A stretch of DNA of 64,000 bases from the NCBI GenBank assembly GCA_965206655.1, contig CBDBKC010000037.1, positions 62,001 to 126,000 on the forward strand, written 5' to 3'. The notes beneath the pieces are model-generated. The model made no database searches and was not told the DNA's origin. It saw only the letters and a list, made by a program, of their open reading frames with translations. A program made the translations under genes and the position numbers. Shown piece by piece: positions 52,356 through 62,228 of the stretch. Position 1 is the first letter of the stretch. Each line of letters opens with the position of its first letter. The DNA comes from JAPPLB01 sp965206655. GTDB lineage: Bacteria; Acidobacteriota; Terriglobia; Bryobacterales; UBA6623.

Positions 52356-54134
52356 ATGGACTTCGCTGCGCACGTCAAGTCTTCCGTGGACATTGTCAAT
52401 GTCGTGGGTGAGTCGGTTCGTCTCCGCAAGCAGGGCTCGGTTCGGTTTGTTGGTCTGTGTCCCTTCCACACCGAAAAAACTCCGTCGTTTTCTGTCCATC
52501 ACGGCCTTCAAATCTTTAAGTGTTTCGGCTGCGGCAAGGGTGGTGACGTTTTCAACTTTGTGATGGAGACGCAGGGCCTGACGTTCTACGAGGCTCTGCG
52601 CTCACTCGCGGAGCGGCATGGCATCCCGATGCCGGCATCGGATGGCGGCTCATTCAACGATGCGGACAGCCGTTTGCGTGAGTCGCTGGACCGCATGCAT
52701 GAGAATGCCCAGGCGTGGTTCCGCGAACAGATCAAAAGCCCGGCTGGGACTTGCGCCCGGGAGTACATTAAGGGTAGAGGTCTATCGCCGGCCGCTGAAG
52801 AGCGGTTTGGGCTTGGCTATGCCCCGGCCCGGGGCCTCGCCGCCGGTTTTGAGCGGGAAGGCTTTCGGCCCGAAGCCATGGAAGCTTCCGGGCTCGTAGG
52901 TAAGCGGACGGAAGGTGAGGGTTTCTACGATCGTTTTCGTGACCGCTTGATGTTCCCCCTGCACAATGAAAGAGGGAAGATTATCGCCTTCGCGGGACGC
53001 GCGCTCCGGGAAGGGCAGCAGGCGAAGTACCTCAACTCGCCGGAAACGGTGATCTATAGAAAACAGAATGTGCTTTATAACCTGCACCGGGCGCGGGAAG
53101 CGATGCGCCAGGAGCGTCTGGCGGTGCTGGTCGAAGGGTATATGGACGTGATTGGAGCGGACGAAGCTGGTGTGCGGAACGTGGTCGCGAGTTGCGGAAC
53201 GGCTCTCACCGAACAGCACGCACGAACATTGCGCCGCCATGTGGACGCCGTAGTCGTCAACTTTGATCCGGATACCGCCGGGCAGGAAGCCGTTCACAGA
53301 TCGATCGAGGTTTTGATTCGCGAAGGACTCTGGGTACGTGTCCTGCGATTGCCGAATGGACTTGATCCCTATGACTACTGCAAGCAAGAGGGCGGCGAAT
53401 CCTACCGACTGAAGCTGGCCGAAGCTCCGAGCTATTTTGACTGGCTTGCCGACCACGCCCGCAAGCGCTTCGACACGAAAAGCGCCGAAGGTCAGTCGGC
53501 GGCGATTGAGTTCGTAGAGCCCAAGATCCGTTGGATGCCCAAAGGGTTTGAACGGGCTCTGAGGGCCGAGGATGTCGGGCATCGAATGGGCTTGGACCGT
53601 TTGCTCTTGAGCAAGTTCGTTCAGTTATTCGCGGAATCCACGAGCCGGGCGCGGAAGATTATCCATGAGACCCGGCTTAGCGAAAGCGAGCGGATTCTAT
53701 TGCGACTGATGGCCGAATCGCCCGCGGCCCGCGGAGAGTTTCTCTCCGATGTAGTCAAGCTAGCCGCAAAGCAGGATCTGCCCAGCCGGAAGATGTTCGA
53801 GGCGATCGAGTCCGTGGAGGAACAGGATGGACAGTTTCAGTACGCGGCACTTGAGGGGCGACTCGATAGCGAGGACCGTCTTCTTTTCGACAAACTGCTT
53901 TTGGCGGGAGAAGGGCCGGAGCCTACCATTGAGACCGGGCGGAGCGCGGTGGATGCACTCCAGCGGGAAGTTTACAAGAGCGAGTATCAAGCGGTCCTGA
54001 ATGAAATTGCGCGTGCGGAGAAATCAGGGGATAACGAGAAGCTGCTGGATCTGCTGCGCCGCAAGAAAGAGATGGCCGCACCGATTGTAGAGCGAGGGCA
54101 TCGCGGAAGGGCGCCCGGCGCGGGCGCCTTCTAA
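52356..54134 (+). CDS. dnaG: DNA primase
   Basis: A 592-residue primase that makes RNA primers for replication. The CHC2 zinc finger is at residues 35-59 (Cys35, His38, Cys56, Cys59: LCPFHTEKTPSFSV, FKCFGCGKGGDVFNF). The catalytic core follows with GRGLSPAAEERFGLGYAP and DRLMFPLHNERGKIIAFAGR, and the TOPRIM domain with VLVEGYMDVIGADEAG and VVNFDPDTAGQEA. The C terminus is divergent, as usual for the DnaB-interacting part. The ATG at 52356 gives MDFAAHVKSSVDIVNVVGE, the family start. The gene is followed by IS-B and then rpoD, recalling the dnaG-rpoD neighbourhood of the macromolecular synthesis operon. Confidence 0.97.
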   Translation: MDFAAHVKSSVDIVNVVGESVRLRKQGSVRFVGLCPFHTEKTPSFSVHHGLQIFKCFGCGKGGDVFNFVMETQGLTFYEALRSLAERHGIPMPASDGGSFNDADSRLRESLDRMHENAQAWFREQIKSPAGTCAREYIKGRGLSPAAEERFGLGYAPARGLAAGFEREGFRPEAMEASGLVGKRTEGEGFYDRFRDRLMFPLHNERGKIIAFAGRALREGQQAKYLNSPETVIYRKQNVLYNLHRAREAMRQERLAVLVEGYMDVIGADEAGVRNVVASCGTALTEQHARTLRRHVDAVVVNFDPDTAGQEAVHRSIEVLIREGLWVRVLRLPNGLDPYDYCKQEGGESYRLKLAEAPSYFDWLADHARKRFDTKSAEGQSAAIEFVEPKIRWMPKGFERALRAEDVGHRMGLDRLLLSKFVQLFAESTSRARKIIHETRLSESERILLRLMAESPAARGEFLSDVVKLAAKQDLPSRKMFEAIESVEEQDGQFQYAALEGRLDSEDRLLFDKLLLAGEGPEPTIETGRSAVDALQREVYKSEYQAVLNEIARAEKSGDNEKLLDLLRRKKEMAAPIVERGHRGRAPGAGAF

Positions 54135-54354
54135 AGTAGTGTTGGTCTTTTGTTGCCCTAACGCAGTTACCGGACGGTCTGCATTTTCCAATCCAAGAAT
54201 GATCCTGAAATGAGGTTGGTCGAGGCTGGGACGAAATAGGGTGTGGAACCGTGTGGAACTCCTTTCCTTGGTGGTGGGAGGGGCAGGGTTGTGAAGCGCA
54301 GGCCCGGCTCGGCGGCGCGACCCGCCGGCGGTGCGGCGTGACGATCGCTCGAAC

Positions 54355-55599
54355 TCACCACCGCGAGCGGCACGCGGCCAGGAGCTTTCTCTTGGCGGCC
54401 TGCATGCGCAGGGCGCATTCGGTGTCGCTGAAGCGCCGCGTTTGCTGCTCGAGGGCGGCGGCGCTGATACCTTCCTTTAAGTGGGTCTCCCACTGGTCGA
54501 GTGAAAGCAGCTTTTCGTAAGGTGTGCGGTAGTCGTCGAGCCGATAGTGGCGCCGCCGGCGTCCGTTGTCGGCCTGCTCGATGGTGGCAAACCCGCAGGG
54601 GCGATGGTGGTTCAAATAAGGGTTGAAATAGGCCGTGTAGAAACGTTGCAACTCGGCGGCATGCTGGGCCCCGATCGGCTCGTGTCCGATGTGCTTGCGC
54701 ACGACTGCGCCATTCTTGCCCTCGACCAGCGCGTTGTCGGTCGTACGGTACGCCCGCGATTTGGTGAACTCGGCAACCAGCAGCTTGTTGAGCAAGGCGG
54801 CGACGCGCTTGTTGAGAAACTCCGAGCCGTTGTCGGAATGGAAACCACGAATGCGAAAGGGAAACTGGTGCAGGATGGCTTCCAAGACCGGCAGCAAATG
54901 AGCTTCCGAGATCGTCTCGCAACAGCCCACGATCTGCCACTGCGTGAGAGTATCGACAGCATTGATGTGATAGAGCCCCTTGCGGGTCTGGGTGTCGCCC
55001 TGATGCACCGTGTCGACACGCAGGTAGCCAGGTCGGCCGCGCGGGTCCGGACGCCTTCGCTCGCCGATCGCAACCACGCGGCTGCGCGTCTTGGTGAGAT
55101 GAACATGATGACGGCGGTAGGTCGCGGTCTGCCGCAGATTGTAGATATGCGAGGCCGAGATCGAGGCCAGCCGCGCGTACTGGCTGCGGCCGTAGACGTG
55201 GTACTCGCGCCACAGGATGCGGCGCATCGCCGGTCCCGACAGCCCCTCGTGGGCGGCATCGGCGGCCGCCAGCAGGGCGATGTCCTCGGCCGTGTAGCGG
55301 CGCGCGAAGCGATGCCGGCGCGACATGGTCGGCTGGATCTTCCCCCGCTGCCGGTAGCGTCGGATCAGACGCGTGATCTGCGGCAGACTCAGGCCGCTGA
55401 CCTTGACCAGGTAGCGCCGCACGACCCCTTTGTCTTTCTTGGACAGCCCCAGATAGCGCTGCCGGCGCAGCACGCCCTCGACGAAGCCGTAGATCTCGGC
55501 CCGGCTCGCGCCCGCAAAGCTGAGCCCGTCGCTGGCGGCCACAAACCGCCGCATCTGCTCCAGCGTGAGACTTTGAGCATTCTGCATGGTGACTTGCAT
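54355..55599 (-). CDS. IS-B transposase (rve-type DDE)
   Basis: A 414-residue transposase clearly related to the IS-A enzyme: both have LTLEQMRRF/LSLEQIRQF near the start, an LSLPQITRLIRRYRQRG helix-turn-helix, and the core LRVDTVHQGD, FHSDNGSEFLN and NALVEGKNGAVVRKHIGH. The last motif provides the catalytic Glu in a D-D-E set. The frame is intact. The start is an ATG at 55599, with a second ATG four codons in, just as in IS-A. A long open frame on the same strand in another register (54167-55807) is a shadow. Confidence 0.92.
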   Translation of the reverse strand: MQVTMQNAQSLTLEQMRRFVAASDGLSFAGASRAEIYGFVEGVLRRQRYLGLSKKDKGVVRRYLVKVSGLSLPQITRLIRRYRQRGKIQPTMSRRHRFARRYTAEDIALLAAADAAHEGLSGPAMRRILWREYHVYGRSQYARLASISASHIYNLRQTATYRRHHVHLTKTRSRVVAIGERRRPDPRGRPGYLRVDTVHQGDTQTRKGLYHINAVDTLTQWQIVGCCETISEAHLLPVLEAILHQFPFRIRGFHSDNGSEFLNKRVAALLNKLLVAEFTKSRAYRTTDNALVEGKNGAVVRKHIGHEPIGAQHAAELQRFYTAYFNPYLNHHRPCGFATIEQADNGRRRRHYRLDDYRTPYEKLLSLDQWETHLKEGISAAALEQQTRRFSDTECALRMQAAKRKLLAACRSRW

Positions 55600-55633
55600 T
55601 CACCTGCAATGTCGCCTGCTCCGACCGATGCAT

Positions 55634-55691
55634 CTTCAGGATCATCTTGTATTGGAAACACTCCCCCTTTTCAGGATCATCTTGCATTGGA
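55634..55691. repeat. Two subterminal direct repeats at the right end of IS-B
   Basis: CTTCAGGATCATCTTG followed by TATTGGA (from 55634) and TTTCAGGATCATCTTG followed by CATTGGA (from 55669) are two units with a 35-bp period. IS-A has the same arrangement with a changed core (GGCTCATCTTG in place of GGATCATCTTG), so both site and transposase appear to have diverged together. Confidence 0.75.
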
Positions 55692-55940
55692 CAACTCTCG
55701 GTCTGCGTAATTGATGTTACGCATTGTAGAATGATGGAGCCGTTGTTCGGGCACGAAACGTGGTGCCCGTCGCTCCGCGAATTAGGGTTGTGATTCGCGG
55801 CCGACACGATGAGGGGCTGACATCGGCGGGAGGTTGAGGGACAGCCTATAGGGGTGGCCGTGGCCCTTCGTAGGTGAAGATTGCACTTTACAGAGTAGTG
55901 GCCTTAAGGGCTATCGTCGTAAGAGGTCTCGGGTAGAGTA

Positions 55941-57548
55941 GTGAATCAAGAAACCGAAAAAGAGAAGCGCGCGGCCCAGCAAGTCGATCGACTTCTCAAC
56001 GATGTCAGTTCCTCTGAGATGGAGGAGCTTGAGTCGTCCGACGACCAGAAAAATGGCGCTGCTAAGGGTTCCGAGGACCGCCCGGCCGAACTCGACCTCA
56101 CGCCAAGCGCGAACGATAAGACCGCTGACCCGGTACGGGTCTACCTGCGAGAGATGGGTGCGGCGCCGCTGCTAACTCGTGAAGGTGAGGTCGAGATCGC
56201 CAAGCGGATCGAGCGTGGCCGTCTACGCGTCCAGAAGGAAGTATCGCGCTGCCCGGCCGTCGCGAAGGAACTCATTGTCCTAAGTCGACACGTGGCCGAA
56301 CCCGAATTGTCGGTTCGTGAGATTGTCGCGCTGAATCTCGACGAGATCAGCGACGACTTGTTGGTGCAAAAGACCGAGGAGTTCTTGCGGGCGATACGGG
56401 ATGTCTCGCGGGACTTGAACACGTGCGAGCAGTGCCGCGGCAGGTTGCGAGCCACATCCCGCTCACAAAAGCCGGCGGAATTCCGTCGGCTATCGATGCG
56501 GCTCGCCCGCGCTCGGATTCGTATTGCGCGTTTGCTGCGTGGGTTCGAACTCACACCCCAGGTTCATGAGCGGCTGGTCGGCTGTATTGAGGCCGTGGTC
56601 CAAGAGCTGAAGGCTATCGAGATGCCGCTGGCCCAGGCACAGCGTCAGCTTGAGCAGTCAGCCGCTGCGAACTCGGATGAGCGTCGAAGTCTACGCGCCC
56701 AAATTCGGGCGGCCCGGCGCCAGATTGCCTCGATCGAGGACGGCGTCGGGGCGACCTCGAGTGAGCTGCGGGCAACGCTGCAGTTGATCCGCGAAGGGGA
56801 TCGGGTCTCGGAAGTGGCCAAGCGCGAACTGGTCGAGGCCAACCTACGGCTTGTTGTTTCCATAGCGAAGCGCTATGTCAACCGCGGCCTGCAGTTCCTT
56901 GATTTGATTCAAGAGGGCAACATCGGCCTGATGAAGGCTGTCGACAAGTTTGAGTACCAGCGTGGTTATAAGTTTTCGACCTATGCCACTTGGTGGATTC
57001 GTCAGGCAATCACGCGAGCTATCGCCGACCAGGCCCGAACGATTCGGATTCCGGTCCACATGATCGAGACGATCAACAAGGTCATCTGTGCATCTCGGCA
57101 GTTGGTTCAGGAACTGGGCCGTGAACCGACAAGCGAAGAGCTGGCGCAACACCTCGAACTTCCGGTGGCCAAGATTCGAAAGGTTCTGAAAGTAGCCCAG
57201 GAACCCATCTCGATCGAAACTCCCGTAGGTGAGGAAGAAGATTCTCACTTGGGTGACTTCATCGAGGATCAAGATCAGGTTTCACCCGCCGACGCCGTCA
57301 TCAATCTGAACCTGCGGGCCCAGACGGCACAAGTACTTAAGAGCCTGACACCGCGCGAGGAAAAGGTCATCAAGATGCGATTCGGTCTGGATGACGGCAG
57401 CGAGCGCACGCTCGAAGAGGTCGGACAGAGCTTTGCGGTGACACGTGAGCGGATCCGGCAGATCGAAGCGAAAGCCTTGCGCAAACTGCGGCACCCTAGC
57501 CGTAGCGGACGCCTGCGGGCGTTCGTCGACCAGGACCGGCCCATCTAA
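55941..57548 (+). CDS. rpoD: Primary RNA polymerase sigma factor (sigma-70)
   Basis: A 535-residue primary sigma factor. Region 1.2 is at about residues 63-92 (DPVRVYLREMGAAPLLTREG, EIAKRIERG). Region 2 is at 297-366 (LVEANLRLVVSIAKRYVNRG, GYKFSTYATWWIRQAI), and region 4 at 469-528 (LTPREEKVIKMRFGLDDGSE, VTRERIRQIEAKALRKLRHP). A helical non-conserved region sits between 1.2 and 2. The N terminus is short and acidic, without a clear region 1.1. The start is a GTG at 55941. The 242 bp upstream, after IS-B, hold no gene but must carry the promoter. The stop codon overlaps that of convergent glgB by 3 bp. Confidence 0.97.
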   Translation: MNQETEKEKRAAQQVDRLLNDVSSSEMEELESSDDQKNGAAKGSEDRPAELDLTPSANDKTADPVRVYLREMGAAPLLTREGEVEIAKRIERGRLRVQKEVSRCPAVAKELIVLSRHVAEPELSVREIVALNLDEISDDLLVQKTEEFLRAIRDVSRDLNTCEQCRGRLRATSRSQKPAEFRRLSMRLARARIRIARLLRGFELTPQVHERLVGCIEAVVQELKAIEMPLAQAQRQLEQSAAANSDERRSLRAQIRAARRQIASIEDGVGATSSELRATLQLIREGDRVSEVAKRELVEANLRLVVSIAKRYVNRGLQFLDLIQEGNIGLMKAVDKFEYQRGYKFSTYATWWIRQAITRAIADQARTIRIPVHMIETINKVICASRQLVQELGREPTSEELAQHLELPVAKIRKVLKVAQEPISIETPVGEEEDSHLGDFIEDQDQVSPADAVINLNLRAQTAQVLKSLTPREEKVIKMRFGLDDGSERTLEEVGQSFAVTRERIRQIEAKALRKLRHPSRSGRLRAFVDQDRPI

Positions 57549-59485
57549 CGGCTGTCGGTAGTAGGTCCTCCCTCAGCCGCCGCTCTCTTGAAGATCAAGC
57601 AACCCAGCGGCGGTACTCGTAAGTTCAAATAATACGGTCGGCCGTGAGTCGACTCCTCCCGCGTCTCTAAACCTCCGCGGTTCCCGACGTTCCCCCCACC
57701 GTAGATCGCGGCGTCACTATTCAGGATCTCCCTCCAGTAGCCGCCATCGGGAACGCCGACTTGATATTCCTCGCGGGGGACCGGAGTGAAATTACACACC
57801 ACGATCAACTCATCACCCGGCGTTTTTCCACGCCGCAAGAAACTGATCACGCTCGATTGGCTGTTGTTGCAATCAATCCATTCAAAGCCGTGTGAGTCAG
57901 AATCGATTTCAAAGAGCGCGCCTTCGGACCGATAGAAATGATTGAGATCTCGTACCCAGCGCTGCAAGCCCTGGTGCGGAGCCTTCTCGAGCAGGTGCCA
58001 ATCCATGCTCTCCTCGTGTGTCCACTCGCGCCACTGTCCGAACTCGCTTCCCATGAAGAGCAACTTCTTGCCCGGATGCGTGAACATGTACCCGTAGAGG
58101 GCTCGCAGGTTCGCGAACTTCTGCCATTCGTCCCCCGGCATCTTGTCAAGCATGGCCTTCTTCATGTGAACCACTTCGTCATGCGAGAAGGGCAGGACGA
58201 AGTTTTCCGTGAAGGCGTAGAGTAGGCTGAAGGTGATCTTTTCATGGTGGTGCCGCCGATGGACGGGATCCCGCTCCATATAGCCGAGGATGTCGTTCAT
58301 CCATCCCATATTCCATTTGTAGCCAAAGCCAAGTCCGCCCGTATCGGTAGGGTGGGACACCATCGGCCACGACGTCGATTCCTCTGCGACGGTCATCGTA
58401 TCCGGGTGCTCGGCGTAGACGCGCTCGTTCAACCGGCGCAGAAAATCGACCGCTTCCAGGTTCTCTCTCCCGCCGTAACGATTCGGAATCCACTCGCCCT
58501 CTTTGCGCCCATAGTCGAGATAGAGCATTGATGCCACGGCGTCGACACGCAGTCCATCGATGTGATATCGGTCGAGCCAAAATAACGCGCTTCCGATCAG
58601 GAAATTATTGACTTCCGCCCGGCCGTAGTTGAAGATCAGCGTGTCCCAGTCGGGATGAAGGCCCTGCCTTTCATCGGCGTGTTCGTAAAGGTGCGTCCCG
58701 TCGAAGTAACCCAGGCCGTGTTCGTCTTTCGGGAAATGCGCCGGCACCCAATCGACCAGCACCCCGATCCCTGCTTGGTGCAACGTATCAATAAGGAACA
58801 TGAACTCCTGCGGCGTACCGAACCGCGAGGTTGGCGCGTAGTAGCCGACCGTCTGATAGCCCCACGAAGCATCAAATGGATGCTCCGTCACCGGCATCAG
58901 CTCGACATGCGTGAATCCCATCTTGGCGACGTACTCGGCAAGCCGTGGCGCCACGTCCCGATACGTAAGCCAGCCGCCTTCGTCAGGCACCCTCATCCAC
59001 GAGCCAAGATGCATCTCGTAGATCGAGATCGGGGCGTCGTGCGCATTCTTGGGGCCACGCGACGCCATCCACTCCGCATCGCGCCACTCGTACCCTCCCA
59101 GGTCCCAAACCTTCGATGCCGTGCGGGGCCGAATCTCCGCCGCGAAAGCGTAGGGGTCGGACTTCTCGACTTGATAGCCCCTTTCGCGCGAGCGGATGAA
59201 GTACTTGTAGAGCGTCCCCGACCCTACATCGGGAATGAATGTCTCCCAAACACCGGCCTCGGGCCGGTTGCGCATGGGGTGCGATTCCCGATTCCATCCG
59301 TTGAAGTCGCCGATCACCGCCACCGCCTCCGCGTTCGGCGCCCAAACCGCGAAGCGCGTCCCCTTCGTCCCGTCAACCTCCGTCAGGTGGGCGCCGAGCT
59401 TCTTGTAGTTGTCGTAGTGGGTCCCCTCGGCCAACAGGTGAAGATCGAACTCAGTGAGTGAGGGGCCATCCATAGGGGGATACAA
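57545..59485 (-). CDS. glgB: 1,4-alpha-glucan branching enzyme
   Basis: A 646-residue GH13 enzyme that makes alpha-1,6 branches in glycogen. The N-terminal CBM48-like domain (FAVWAPNAEAVAVIGDFNGW) is followed by the catalytic barrel: MPVTEHPFDASWGYQTVGYY, the nucleophile in DGLRVDAVASMLYLDYGR, the acid/base Glu in TVAEEST, and the transition-state Asp in FSHDEVVHMKK. Length fits the shorter GlgB type with a single N-terminal module. The start could be Met1 or Met5 (MDGPSL). It lies 91 bp after malQ in the same direction, so the two likely form a glycogen/maltodextrin unit. Its last codons overlap the end of rpoD by 3 bp tail to tail. Confidence 0.96.
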   Translation of the reverse strand: MYPPMDGPSLTEFDLHLLAEGTHYDNYKKLGAHLTEVDGTKGTRFAVWAPNAEAVAVIGDFNGWNRESHPMRNRPEAGVWETFIPDVGSGTLYKYFIRSRERGYQVEKSDPYAFAAEIRPRTASKVWDLGGYEWRDAEWMASRGPKNAHDAPISIYEMHLGSWMRVPDEGGWLTYRDVAPRLAEYVAKMGFTHVELMPVTEHPFDASWGYQTVGYYAPTSRFGTPQEFMFLIDTLHQAGIGVLVDWVPAHFPKDEHGLGYFDGTHLYEHADERQGLHPDWDTLIFNYGRAEVNNFLIGSALFWLDRYHIDGLRVDAVASMLYLDYGRKEGEWIPNRYGGRENLEAVDFLRRLNERVYAEHPDTMTVAEESTSWPMVSHPTDTGGLGFGYKWNMGWMNDILGYMERDPVHRRHHHEKITFSLLYAFTENFVLPFSHDEVVHMKKAMLDKMPGDEWQKFANLRALYGYMFTHPGKKLLFMGSEFGQWREWTHEESMDWHLLEKAPHQGLQRWVRDLNHFYRSEGALFEIDSDSHGFEWIDCNNSQSSVISFLRRGKTPGDELIVVCNFTPVPREEYQVGVPDGGYWREILNSDAAIYGGGNVGNRGGLETREESTHGRPYYLNLRVPPLGCLIFKRAAAEGGPTTDSR

Positions 59486-59576
59486 AAGATCGGGCCTGTA
59501 CTTCCGATCGTACCGGATAGACGCCGACCCCGGACTGGTATACGCGACGCGCGCGCGCCCAACCTGACCCCGCTCG

Positions 59577-61682
59577 CTACGACGACTTCATCCTGAGCCG
59601 ACGCACTCGCCTGAGTAGCTCTGCAATCTCTCGCATCGCCTTGACTTCGTCCAAGCCGTAGCGCGCCCGTGGACGCCAGTTCGGTCTTTCAGCGACGGTT
59701 CCCGGCGTATTCTGGGCCGCCTGTTCCAGCCACAGGTCTTCCAGATTGATCAACATCATCGGCCCGGGCCGTGCCGCTAACTCCGCCAAACACCCCTCTA
59801 GAGTCTGCTGAAGCGTAGGATCATTGTTCGTAGCGAGGTCGCGCTCCAGCAAGTACCGGACCACCGCTTTCCTCACCGCGGCACGGCGCTTCCGGCCCTG
59901 TTGCGCTTCCTCGGGGGTGATCAGCCCCAGATCCTCTCGATCCGCAATATCCCTACCCTTCCAGAAGCCGGCGAAGGGCCGCATGTCGTGCGTATTCAGA
60001 CTCGCCAGAGAGTCCTTCGGCGTCGGCCGGATGGCGGTACTTGCGTCCGAGCGGAACTGGAGCTGGGCCACATACATTCCGCTCACTGCGTGGTCTCTCA
60101 TGTTTTCTCGCACGCGGTCCGGAACCGTGCCCAGATCCTCTCCGACAATCGCCGCTCCGTGCCGCTGGGACTCAATGGCCAACACCGCGTAGGACTCATC
60201 GGCGCGGTACCCCACGTACGCCCCCTGCGACGCCTCGAAGCCCGCCGGAACCCAGTACAGCCGGTGAAGGTTCATCACATGATCGATCCGTAGGACACGC
60301 GCGTACCGCATGTGATGACGCAAGCACTCGATGTAGTGACGGTATCCGTCCAGACGGATCTTCTCAGGGTGTACGGGGGCAAACCCCCAGTTCTGCCCCT
60401 TGGTAAAGAAACGGTCCGGGGGTGCGCCGCCCGCTACAGCGAGGGCGAAGGAATCAGGCTCGCGCCAGACATCAAATCCACCGCGATGGACTCCGAGCGG
60501 AAGATCGAGATAGAGGTCCGCGCTGCTGTCGTCCCGCGCTAGTTTCCCCAGTTGGCCGTCAGCCAGCCATTGGACGTAGAGGTGATAGCGGCGCGCTTGC
60601 TCATCATAGTCGCCGCCGGTGAGGTGGCCGTTACGCTGGCGTTCCGGCCAGGCAGGCCAGGTCTTGCCTCGGCGCTCGGTCGTCGCCCGGAACCGGGCGT
60701 AGGCTTGGAGGCTCGGCCGGGCTTCCACGTACGCCTGAAGGTCGTCTTCGCGTTGCGATGCAGCGTCTACAAGCGTTGAAGAAAGCACCTCAAGGACTCT
60801 TCTCTTTAAGGCTGCTTGACGCCGGTAATCGACGAGGGCGCCCGTGCGGAGAGCAGCGACTTCCGTCTGGAATGCGCTCGACGAAACCAACTCCTTTGCT
60901 TTGCTGGATTCCTCGAACTCGGGCGCGGCTGTCACGTCCAGAAACAGCTCGTTCCAAAACAGCCGGCTGACCGGGGCGTACGGCGACGGGTGGAACGGCT
61001 GATCGAGGAAGGCGGCGAGCAGCGGGAGCGTCCCGACTACCTGACCGCCCATCGATGCGGTCCACGCCGCCAGGTCGGCTAGATCTGTGAAATCGCCGGC
61101 GCCCCAGCTTCTCCTCGTGTGCAGCGCATAGGCCGGGAGGAAGAGTCCCCAACCCGACTTTGATATTTGTCCCAGTGGATGGGTCCGGCGGGGCGCCCGA
61201 AACACCCACGCATCCGACCTTCGCTGTTCCGTTCGAAGGTGCAGCCGGTGGTATCCGAGTGGAACGTCGCTCGGAAGAGTGAGTCTCTTGACGATGTAAG
61301 TTCGGCCTTTGACTTCGACAGAGCGTCGGGACGCAACGCCGTCGAGTCTAACGGTCCAAGCCTCTTGCGTTCCGTCCTCTTGTTCGATCTCGCACTCAAG
61401 CTGGCTCTCACCCGGATCAACTCGCACTACGAACGTGGGTTGATCGGAACTCCACGAAACGACAACGGGCTCGACGATTCGCGCCCACCGTTCGTGCTGC
61501 CGCGCGCGAATGGCGTCGGGCACATCGTCGAGCGACGCCAGAGGTGCGCCGAGCGATCGCAATACTGCACCGATCGCTTCCGGTTCAGTGCGGCGCAAGA
61601 CGCCGAAGCCGTCTTTGAAAACTGTGCTGACACGATACAGACGGGCCAGCTTTCGCAGCGAATCGATCGCTTTGTCGCTCAT
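59577..61682 (-). CDS. malQ: 4-alpha-glucanotransferase (amylomaltase)
   Basis: A 701-residue GH77 enzyme that transfers maltosyl units between alpha-1,4-glucans. The barrel shows SPYAPVSRLFWNELFLD, the nucleophile in VLRIDHVMNLHRLYWVP, the acid/base Glu in IVGEDLGTVP, and the catalytic Asp in LASLNTHDMRPFAGFW. The N-terminal 170 residues form the extra domain seen in the longer E. coli-like MalQ type rather than the 500-residue Thermus type. It is followed by glgB, a typical pairing for glycogen turnover. A ribosome binding site is not obvious before the ATG at 61682. Confidence 0.95.
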   Translation of the reverse strand: MSDKAIDSLRKLARLYRVSTVFKDGFGVLRRTEPEAIGAVLRSLGAPLASLDDVPDAIRARQHERWARIVEPVVVSWSSDQPTFVVRVDPGESQLECEIEQEDGTQEAWTVRLDGVASRRSVEVKGRTYIVKRLTLPSDVPLGYHRLHLRTEQRRSDAWVFRAPRRTHPLGQISKSGWGLFLPAYALHTRRSWGAGDFTDLADLAAWTASMGGQVVGTLPLLAAFLDQPFHPSPYAPVSRLFWNELFLDVTAAPEFEESSKAKELVSSSAFQTEVAALRTGALVDYRRQAALKRRVLEVLSSTLVDAASQREDDLQAYVEARPSLQAYARFRATTERRGKTWPAWPERQRNGHLTGGDYDEQARRYHLYVQWLADGQLGKLARDDSSADLYLDLPLGVHRGGFDVWREPDSFALAVAGGAPPDRFFTKGQNWGFAPVHPEKIRLDGYRHYIECLRHHMRYARVLRIDHVMNLHRLYWVPAGFEASQGAYVGYRADESYAVLAIESQRHGAAIVGEDLGTVPDRVRENMRDHAVSGMYVAQLQFRSDASTAIRPTPKDSLASLNTHDMRPFAGFWKGRDIADREDLGLITPEEAQQGRKRRAAVRKAVVRYLLERDLATNNDPTLQQTLEGCLAELAARPGPMMLINLEDLWLEQAAQNTPGTVAERPNWRPRARYGLDEVKAMREIAELLRRVRRLRMKSS

Positions 61683-61900
61683 GAACTCTCATCGGCGGAG
61701 CACCGATGTTCTGCCATGGTAGCTTGCCGGAACAGATCGAGTCCCATTCGGGGAGGCCGCAGCTTGGCTTCGCTTGGAATTTTGAAAGCTGGGCGAGCCG
61801 GAGGGGGAGTCGCGCGGACCGGGTGAGTTCGTTCCGTATTTTTTGACGTGGTCTTCGGTAGCCTGTCTTGGTGGAACTTGGTGCTGCCCCCGGCGGTGGG

Positions 61901-62228
61901 TTCGTTTGGTAACGGTAGAGTGGACTGCGCGCGGCATCCTCGCTTTACCAGGTACACCGATTTTTCCTCAGGGCCGTTCTTGTGGCTTGGTTTCGTATTT
62001 TTGAGATTTGGTCGAGTCGCCTTGCGGCTTCGGGCGTGGCTGGGTCCGTTTGGTAATTGGTGAGGCCGGGACGGTTGTTCGCGTTTTGTTTGATTCGAAT
62101 GTCCCAAAATGTCCCACGGGGTTGGTTTTGAGACATCCCGTGGGCATCAAGGTTGGTGAGTGGTGCTGGGTGCGGCGGTGTAAGTGTTTTTGTTTGAGTC
62201 GGTTGAAGGTGGTTGGTTCGTTTGGTAA
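61901..62228 (+). repeat. Three copies of a TTCGTTTGGTAA motif
   Basis: TTCGTTTGGTAA occurs at 61901-61912 and 62217-62228, and TCCGTTTGGTAA at 62045-62056. Each is preceded by a G-rich, T-containing stretch (GGTGGG, TGGG, GGTTGG). Spacings are 144 and 172 bp. On the minus strand the motif reads TTACCAAACGAA. The conservation inside otherwise unconserved sequence suggests decayed copies of a repeat family. Confidence 0.5.

Larger units (their letters stand above)
54180..55698 (-). mobile_element. Insertion sequence IS-B (1,519 bp, 5-bp target duplication), related to IS-A
   Basis: The element begins TGCATTTTCCAAT and its right end reads AGAGTTGTCCAAT on the opposite strand, matching at 9 of 13 positions and in the same style as IS-A. 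It is flanked by CGGTC (54175-54179 and 55699-55703). The repeat can be extended by two bases because the element starts TG, so the true edge is uncertain by two bases. It carries one DDE transposase on the minus strand and separates dnaG from rpoD. Its presence shows that IS-A and IS-B are two members of one family in this genome. Confidence 0.88.

Noticed and set aside
54167..55807. Open frame of 546 codons on the minus strand across the IS-B transposase
   Set aside because: It runs in another register over the transposase gene, which has the recognisable DDE motifs; the product is Arg/Pro/Ala-rich without any family feature.
61679..62107. 142-codon minus-strand frame rich in Thr, Lys, Pro and Asn
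   Set aside because: The composition follows from the A/C-rich strand of the skewed tract; no domain, no ribosome binding site, and it overlaps the malQ start.
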